DNA from: Acidobacteriota bacterium
GTDB lineage: Bacteria; Acidobacteriota; Terriglobia; Bryobacterales; Bryobacteraceae
Assembly (NCBI GenBank): GCA_023436715.1
Contig: JAEZIJ010000066.1
Span: forward strand, 1-18,900
Direction of reading: 5' to 3'
Length of the DNA: 18,900 nt
In this document: positions 14,292 through 18,900 of the stretch, in pieces
Layout of the letters: each line of letters opens with the position of its first letter
Position numbering within the stretch: the stretch's first letter is position 1
Translations under genes and position numbers: made by a program
Notes under the pieces: generated by a model
Database searches by the model: none
Seen by the model: the letters and a program-made list of their open reading frames with translations, nothing else
Told to the model about the DNA's origin: nothing

Positions 14292-15751
14292 TGGCGCTTC
14301 CCAGGAACAAAACCAAAATCGTCGCCACGATCGGACCGGCTTCGGAAACGCCGGAGATGCTCGAACGGCTCATCCGCGCGGGCCTGAACGTCGCGCGTCT
14401 CAACTTCTCGCATGGCGACCTCGCAGATCATGCAGAGCGCATCAAGCGCATCCGCTCCGCGGCCGAGGCAGCCGGCCGCCGTGTGGCCATCATGGCCGAC
14501 CTGCCAGGCCCGAAGATCCGGATCGGCAAGATCGAACCGGAGCCGATTCAATTGCATGCCGGCGACAAATTCATACTCACTACAGAGGAGATCGCCGGCA
14601 CTCCGCAGCGGGTTTCGGTGAGCTTCAAGCGTCTGCCGAAAGTGGTGAAGCCCGGCGACCGGCTCTTCCTGAACGACGGTTTGGTCCAGTTGATCGTCGA
14701 ACATGTTTCAGGCGGCGAAGTTCACTGCAGGGCGTCAGTCGGAGGCGAACTACGCTCCAAGAAGGGTCTGAATTTGCCTGGAATCGCTCTCGGGATCAGC
14801 GCTTTTACCGACCACGACCGCGCCTGTCTGGAATTTGCGCTACACCACGGCGCGGACGCCGTAAGCCAATCGTTCGTGGAGACTAGCGCTGACATTGAGG
14901 CTGTGCGCGCCGCAGCCAAGGCTGCCGGCAAGCGGCCCTTCATCGTAGCCAAAATCGAGCGGCTGGACGCGATCCGACACTTCGATCAGATCCTGAACGC
15001 AAGCGACGGCATCATGCTCGCGCGCGGGGACCTGGGCGTAGAAGTTCCGATCGAGGAAATGGCGGTCTTGCAGAAACAGCTCATCGCCAGAGCGCACATT
15101 GCCGGGAAGCCCGTCATCACCGCAACGCAGATGCTCGAATCGATGGTAGCCAGCCGCCTGCCGACCCGTGCCGAGGCAACCGACGTTGCGAATGCGATCC
15201 TCGACGGAACTGACAGCGTAATGCTTTCCGCCGAGTCTGCGATCGGCAAATACCCCGAGGAGGCAGTGGCAATGCTGGCGAAGATTGCCGCCTACACGGA
15301 GTCGCAACGTCCCCTGGTACGCCTGGCGGAACTTCGCTCCCGTCTGGGGCAGGCTCCGCCGAACACTGTCGCCGACGCCATTGCCTCCGTCGTGGAAACG
15401 GCTTTGGAGGTTGTTCCATGCGCAGCGGTGTTCGTCCCCACCCGAACCGGCGCGACTGCCCGCATGATCTCTCGCTTGGATCCGCCGCTGTGGATTGTCG
15501 CCCTGAGCCGTGATTCAGGTGTGTGCCAGGGACTGGCTTTTTCCGGCGGTGTGGAGCCCATCCAGTTGGCCGACGATCCGGAGAACTGGCGGGATTTTGC
15601 TCAAGCCTGGCTAGATGAGCACCAGGTTCCGGGTGCCCTCGCCCTGCTGGTAGCGGGCCCCTCGGCACGGAACCCGGAGGCGAATTATCGCCTTGAATTC
15701 CTCCAGATCGCGGCGTCTCCGCTCACTGAAACCGATGCGGTTGACCGGTAG
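14291..15751 (+). CDS. pyk: Pyruvate kinase
   Basis: The 486-residue enzyme converts phosphoenolpyruvate and ADP to pyruvate and ATP. Visible family marks are KIVATIGPAS near the start, NVARLNFSHG (Arg36, Asn38, Ser40; substrate and K+ site), DLPGPKIRIG leading into the B domain, the signature IVAKIERLDAI with catalytic Lys221 and Mg2+ ligand Glu223, ARGDLGVEVP (Asp247), and ITATQMLESM with Thr277. A C-terminal regulatory domain (~350-486) is present. The ATG at 14291 overlaps the ATPase stop codon (TGATG), so the two are coupled and ATP made here could serve the pump. A longer frame to 14189 lies inside the ATPase gene and lacks family resemblance. The 3' end overlaps the convergent phosphofructokinase gene by 29 bp. 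Confidence 0.95.
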   Translation: MALPRNKTKIVATIGPASETPEMLERLIRAGLNVARLNFSHGDLADHAERIKRIRSAAEAAGRRVAIMADLPGPKIRIGKIEPEPIQLHAGDKFILTTEEIAGTPQRVSVSFKRLPKVVKPGDRLFLNDGLVQLIVEHVSGGEVHCRASVGGELRSKKGLNLPGIALGISAFTDHDRACLEFALHHGADAVSQSFVETSADIEAVRAAAKAAGKRPFIVAKIERLDAIRHFDQILNASDGIMLARGDLGVEVPIEEMAVLQKQLIARAHIAGKPVITATQMLESMVASRLPTRAEATDVANAILDGTDSVMLSAESAIGKYPEEAVAMLAKIAAYTESQRPLVRLAELRSRLGQAPPNTVADAIASVVETALEVVPCAAVFVPTRTGATARMISRLDPPLWIVALSRDSGVCQGLAFSGGVEPIQLADDPENWRDFAQAWLDEHQVPGALALLVAGPSARNPEANYRLEFLQIAASPLTETDAVDR

Positions 15752-17003
15752 CCGCGAGTACGGCGCTCCAGGCCGGGCCGTCCGGGTCCAGTCGTTTCAG
15801 CCGCGTGGCCAGCAGTTCGATCGGGACATGAATGAAGCGATCGTGTAAGAACCCGATGACCAGGCCGGTCTTGCCTGCCATGGCGGCATGGGCCGCATGA
15901 CGTGCGAACTGGTCGCAGAGAATCGTGTCTTCCGCATTGTCCGGGCTGCTCCGGACGATATAGCTCGGATCAAAGTAGCGCATAACGAAGGGGATCTTTC
16001 GCGCTCTGAACCATTCTTCGATCTTGTCACGCAAGAACAAACCGATGTCGCCCAGCCTGATGTTCCCCGAGGCGTCGTGCTCCTTTCGAGTGTTGCCCAG
16101 CAGTTCCTGTCCTGCGCCTTCGGCGACTGCAATGACTGCGTGCCCGCGATTCACAATCCGCTGTTCCAATGCAGTGAGAAATCCGCCTTTCCCCTCCAAC
16201 TGGAACGGCACTTCGGGGATGAGCGTGAAGTTGACGTCCTGGCTCGCCACGGTGGCCTCGGCAGTCAGAAAACCGGCGTGCCGTCCCATGAGTTTCACTA
16301 ACCCAATCCCGTTCTGGACGCTGCGCGCCTCGGTATGCGCGCGTTGCAACACCTTGGCGGCCTCCTGAACCGCGGTGAGGAATCCGAATGAGCGTGTGAT
16401 AAACGGAATATCGTTATCGATGGTCTTTGGAATTCCCACCACCGAGAGCGCGTGACCCCGCCTTTGAGCCTCCTCAAAGAATTCCCGGGCCCCGCGCTGC
16501 GTGCCATCGCCTCCGATTGCGAAAAGGATATTGACGCGACGGCGGATGAGGTTGTCCACGGCACGAGCCTTGTCCACAGGACCCCGAGAAGTGCCCAGAA
16601 TTGTCCCGGCCTGCAGATGAATTCTGTCCACCAACTCGTGTGTGAGAACCAGGGGTTCCGCGCCGTGTTCCGGATCCAACCCTTGATATCCCCACCGGAA
16701 GCCAAGCACCTTTTCTACGCCGTAGGCGTGATGCATTTCGAAGAACAGCGACCGGATCACATCGTTGAGCCCGGGACACAATCCTCCGCAGGTAACAATC
16801 CCGGCAAGAGTTTCAGACGGATTGAAGAAGAGATTCCGGCGGGCGCCTGCCAATTCAAAGAGAAGATCGTCGGCGGGGGGCCGCGCATCCACGGTACGAA
16901 CGATTGTGGCGGGAACACGTTCCGAGTCGTCGACCCAGCGGTTGAGAGGCGATGGATAACGCGCTGGGCCCAGAGCAGCGGGATGCAGTGGCCATTTCGA
17001 CAT
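15723..17003 (-). CDS. 6-phosphofructokinase, group III type
   Basis: The 426-residue product phosphorylates fructose 6-phosphate to the 1,6-bisphosphate. It shows GGLCPGLN (73-80), RWGYQGL, GTSRGP, GGDGT at 164-168, PKTIDNDI with Lys193 and catalytic Asp196/Asp198, and MGRHAG (239-244). The phosphoryl-donor positions are mixed. GGDG (Gly167) is the ATP-type residue at the place where PPi-dependent enzymes have Asp. Lys193 in PKTIDND is the residue typical of PPi-type and of plant/trypanosome-type enzymes. GGDGTQRGA with PKTIDND is the trypanosomatid/plant-like combination, which is ATP-dependent, so ATP is the better guess. The long N-terminus (~65 residues before the sugar-phosphate fold) fits that clade. 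The ATG at 17003 has AGGAG/AGGAA upstream. It is divergent from the HAD/G1P-dehydrogenase pair and convergent with pyk. Confidence 0.9.
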   Translation of the reverse strand: MSKWPLHPAALGPARYPSPLNRWVDDSERVPATIVRTVDARPPADDLLFELAGARRNLFFNPSETLAGIVTCGGLCPGLNDVIRSLFFEMHHAYGVEKVLGFRWGYQGLDPEHGAEPLVLTHELVDRIHLQAGTILGTSRGPVDKARAVDNLIRRRVNILFAIGGDGTQRGAREFFEEAQRRGHALSVVGIPKTIDNDIPFITRSFGFLTAVQEAAKVLQRAHTEARSVQNGIGLVKLMGRHAGFLTAEATVASQDVNFTLIPEVPFQLEGKGGFLTALEQRIVNRGHAVIAVAEGAGQELLGNTRKEHDASGNIRLGDIGLFLRDKIEEWFRARKIPFVMRYFDPSYIVRSSPDNAEDTILCDQFARHAAHAAMAGKTGLVIGFLHDRFIHVPIELLATRLKRLDPDGPAWSAVLAATGQPHRFQ

Positions 17004-17115
17004 AATGGTTCCTGCTCCTACTTGATGGTTAACACATTAAGTACACCGCGCGAGCAGTTGTTGGCATCAAATCTGCACACGATTTTCCCGGCACCCGGTG
17101 TACGTGTTGCATCAA
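17004..17115. promoter_or_regulatory. Divergent intergenic region with a direct repeat
   Basis: About 110 bp lie between the divergent phosphofructokinase and HAD genes and must hold both promoters. GCATCAAAT occurs at 17064-17072 and again at 17109-17117, 45 bp apart, each preceded by GTTG(G). The second copy runs into the likely ATG of the HAD gene. A regulator-binding pair is possible, but the exact promoters could not be picked out. Confidence 0.3.
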
Positions 17116-17757
17116 ATGCATAAGATCTTCGTTTCTGACTACGACGGCACGATCACCGACAAAGATTTTTACTCGCTGCTGGCCGAACGTTATGCACCCG
17201 CGGATACGCCTGACTACTTCGCCCAGTACCGGGAGGGCCGGATCTCTCATTTCCAGGCCATGGCGGCGTACTTCGCGTTTGCGCCTACGGAGGAGCAGCA
17301 AATCGAAGAGCTGCTCGCAGCCAGCCAGGCGGATCCGGACCTGGGCGCCTCGGCGGCGCTTCTGCGACGTGCCGGCTGGAAACTTTGGGTAGTGTCGGCT
17401 GGCTCCTCCTGGTACGTCGAGCGCGTTCTCAGGCGGGCCGGTGTGGCCGCGACTGTGTACTCGAATCCGGGACGCCTGGAGACCGGGCGCGGGCTCGTAT
17501 TGGAGAAGCCGGACCCTTCATCCCCGTATCATTCGGCATCGGTGGGCGTGGACAAATCGGCCGTAGTTCGGCACGCCCTCCGCGTCGCGGACACTGTGGC
17601 ATTCGCCGGTGACGGGCCGCCTGACTTGCAGCCGGCCTTGCTCGTTCGGCCGGGGTTGCGTTTCGCGCGGGGGTTCCTGGCCGAGACGCTGCGGGCGCGT
17701 GGGGAGGCGTTTCAGCCGTTCTCGCGCTGGAGTGAGATTGCGAGAGAACTGGCATGA
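17116..17757 (+). CDS. HAD-superfamily phosphatase (MtnX-like)
   Basis: The 213-residue protein begins MHKIFVSDYDGTITDKDFYS, motif I with Asp8 (nucleophile) and Asp10. Ser94 lies in WVVSAGSSWYVERVL (motif II), Lys147 in VDKSAVVRHAL (motif III), and GDGPPD (Asp166, Asp170) is motif IV. The DYDGT motif and the C1-type cap match the MtnX-like branch, whose members dephosphorylate small metabolites. No methionine-salvage genes are nearby. Its stop overlaps the start of a glycerol-1-phosphate dehydrogenase gene (ATGA), so I infer that its substrate may be glycerol 1-phosphate or a derivative. The ATG at 17116 fits the family start; a GTG at 17098 would add six residues. Neither start has a good SD. 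Confidence 0.8.
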   Translation: MHKIFVSDYDGTITDKDFYSLLAERYAPADTPDYFAQYREGRISHFQAMAAYFAFAPTEEQQIEELLAASQADPDLGASAALLRRAGWKLWVVSAGSSWYVERVLRRAGVAATVYSNPGRLETGRGLVLEKPDPSSPYHSASVGVDKSAVVRHALRVADTVAFAGDGPPDLQPALLVRPGLRFARGFLAETLRARGEAFQPFSRWSEIARELA

Positions 17758-18803
17758 AGACTGCGCAGATTAGTGTACCCTGGCTCGTGCGCATGAAGGC
17801 CGGCGCCCTACCGCGCCTCGGCCTGTACCTGGCGCGCTCCCGCCTGACACCCGTCGCTCTGTTTCACAGTGAAGGCCTGGTGCAGTCCATCCTGGACGTG
17901 GCTCGACAGAGCCTTCGGGATCACGGCATAGCTCCGGCTCTGGTCCATGAAGTGAAGGAGGCGAGCGTAGAAGAAGCGGTGCGCTTGCTGAGCGCAGTGC
18001 CATCTTCATGCAAGGCATTGATCGGAGTCGGTGGCGGCAAGGCGCTCGACGTTGCGAAGTATACCGCTTCCCTCGCCGGACTGCCTTACTTCGCGGTGCC
18101 GACTTCCCTCTCCAACGACGGTTTCTGTTCTCCACAGGCGAGTTTGATGTTGGAGGGCAGGCGTCGGTCATTGCCCACTGGTCTTCCCGAAGCGGTTGTA
18201 GTCGATCTCGCCGTCTGTCAAGGGGCACCGCTGACGCTCTGGCATTCTGGAGTTGGTGATTTGTGCTCTAAGTTCACGGCCGTTTCGGACTGGAAGCTGG
18301 CCTTCCACCGGCGGGGAGTTCCAGTCAATGATCTGGCCGCATTAATGTCCGATGCCAGCGTCTTTCAGTTCATGGCAAATCCGGTGTTGGACGAACAGGG
18401 AATTCGGCTTCTCGCTACGGCCCTCATGTTGAACGGGGTCGCCATGGAGATCGCAGGGTCATCGCGGCCGGCCAGCGGCAGTGAGCACCTCATTTCTCAC
18501 GCCCTCGATATGACCGGGGCGAGGCAGCGACTCCACGGCCTCCAGACGGGGACGGCAGCCTACCTCGTCAGCAACCTGCAGATCGGCGGCCACCACGAGA
18601 GAATCAGGGAGTTGTTCGCGCGAACAGGCTTCTGGGAATCCATCCGAAAGCAGCCCTTCTCCAAAGAGGAATGGAGGATCGCCGTGGAACTAGCACCTTC
18701 GGTTAAGGAGGATTTCTACACAATTCTCTCGGAGAGAGATGCGTGGCCGGAGTTCGCCCGCATGATCACCCACGACACAGCCCTGATTGGATGCTTTGAG
18801 TGA
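17754..18803 (+). CDS. egsA: sn-Glycerol-1-phosphate dehydrogenase
   Basis: The 349-residue enzyme belongs to the EgsA/AraM group of the iron-alcohol-dehydrogenase/dehydroquinate-synthase fold. It interconverts DHAP and sn-glycerol 1-phosphate with NAD(P)H. Visible marks are the nucleotide-binding GVGGGKALDVAKYTA (91-105), PTSLSNDGFCSPQASL (116-131), SGVGDLCSKFTA with metal ligand Asp169, GSSRPASGSEHLISHALD with His245, and RLHGLQTGTAAYLV with His261; Asp/His/His is the family metal site. The length matches the family. This stereochemistry is archaeal for membrane lipids. Bacteria with the enzyme (for example Bacillus AraM) use the product in other ways. No geranylgeranylglyceryl-phosphate synthase (PcrB) is visible here. 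It is coupled by ATGA to the HAD phosphatase, giving a possible DHAP to glycerol route or a G1P-derived head group. A strong assignment within the family; physiological role open. Confidence 0.88.
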   Translation: MKTAQISVPWLVRMKAGALPRLGLYLARSRLTPVALFHSEGLVQSILDVARQSLRDHGIAPALVHEVKEASVEEAVRLLSAVPSSCKALIGVGGGKALDVAKYTASLAGLPYFAVPTSLSNDGFCSPQASLMLEGRRRSLPTGLPEAVVVDLAVCQGAPLTLWHSGVGDLCSKFTAVSDWKLAFHRRGVPVNDLAALMSDASVFQFMANPVLDEQGIRLLATALMLNGVAMEIAGSSRPASGSEHLISHALDMTGARQRLHGLQTGTAAYLVSNLQIGGHHERIRELFARTGFWESIRKQPFSKEEWRIAVELAPSVKEDFYTILSERDAWPEFARMITHDTALIGCFE

Positions 18804-18857
18804 GGCCTCATCGCCGATAGCGACGAAAATTGGCGCACAGTTGCCGCGACCCGGAGC

Positions 18858-18875
18858 GGGGCGGGGCGGGGCGGG
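18858..18875 (+). other. G-quadruplex-like tract
   Basis: Four G-runs separated by single C residues (GGGG, GGGG, GGGG, GGG) form a tight G4 motif, and further G-runs extend to the end of the window. It starts 54 nt after the stop of the glycerol-1-phosphate dehydrogenase gene. It could be a structured 3' region or upstream element of the next gene, or simply low-complexity sequence; the window ends before this can be judged. Confidence 0.45.
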
Positions 18876-18900
18876 CCCGACACGGGGCGGGCGGTTGGGG

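Noticed and set aside
1..18900. CRISPR arrays, tRNA or rRNA genes
   Set aside because: No regular repeat-spacer arrays beyond the short ~23 bp terminal repeats, and no cloverleaf or rRNA-like sequence was recognised by eye on either strand.

Overview
The window looks like a piece of an Acidobacteriota chromosome, or of a close relative. The best lineage clue is a PadR-type regulator overlapping a ~912-residue duplicated MacB/FtsX permease that has no ATPase domain. This is the ADOP (acidobacterial duplicated orphan permease) arrangement, which is expanded in that phylum. The DNA is GC-rich and several starts are TTG or GTG with strong Shine-Dalgarno sequences. The lineage call is an inference from gene families; no search was run.

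Left part (1-5960), a decaying accessory segment. It opens with an array of ~23 bp spaced repeats in two orientations, resembling the multiple transposase sites at IS21-family ends. A short minus-strand gene follows that looks like an in-frame deletion fusion of a sulfite-oxidase-like molybdopterin protein with the C-terminal half of a ferredoxin reductase. Next come a broken GH15 glucoamylase-like gene (stops and a frameshift), an intact MIP channel (aquaporin/glycerol facilitator), an intact mercuric-reductase/lipoamide-dehydrogenase-like flavoprotein, a short-chain dehydrogenase with two frameshifts, and about 1 kb with only coding debris. The flavoprotein and the fusion gene share an identical extended -10-like 9-mer upstream.

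Middle part (5960-11550). A minus-strand pair encodes a HAD phosphatase (TTG start, perfect SD) and an 88-residue YgjV/SemiSWEET-like membrane protein, coupled by ATGA. The PadR-ADOP operon is also on the minus strand. Its promoter has TTGACA and TATTAT boxes, a 12-bp palindrome, and a predicted start point on the ATG itself, which implies a leaderless mRNA. Two very small minus-strand membrane-protein genes (52 and 29 aa), each with its own SD, are followed by a GC hairpin. A helicase remnant lies nearby.

Right part (11550-18900), an intact central-metabolism block. A P2-type cation ATPase and a pyruvate kinase are coupled by a 1-nt overlap. A group-III-type phosphofructokinase converges on the pyruvate kinase, and the two coding ends overlap by 29 bp. 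Divergent from the kinase is a HAD phosphatase (DYDGT) coupled by ATGA to a sn-glycerol-1-phosphate dehydrogenase. The set touches both ends of lower glycolysis and the DHAP branch point. My inference is a stress or low-energy metabolic module with a possible DHAP -> glycerol-1-phosphate -> glycerol branch. The window ends in a G-quadruplex-like G-rich tract.

The most unusual items are the HAD/G1P-dehydrogenase pair in a bacterial glycolysis cluster, the two tiny membrane-protein genes, the molybdopterin/ferredoxin-reductase fusion, and the leaderless PadR promoter with its palindrome.
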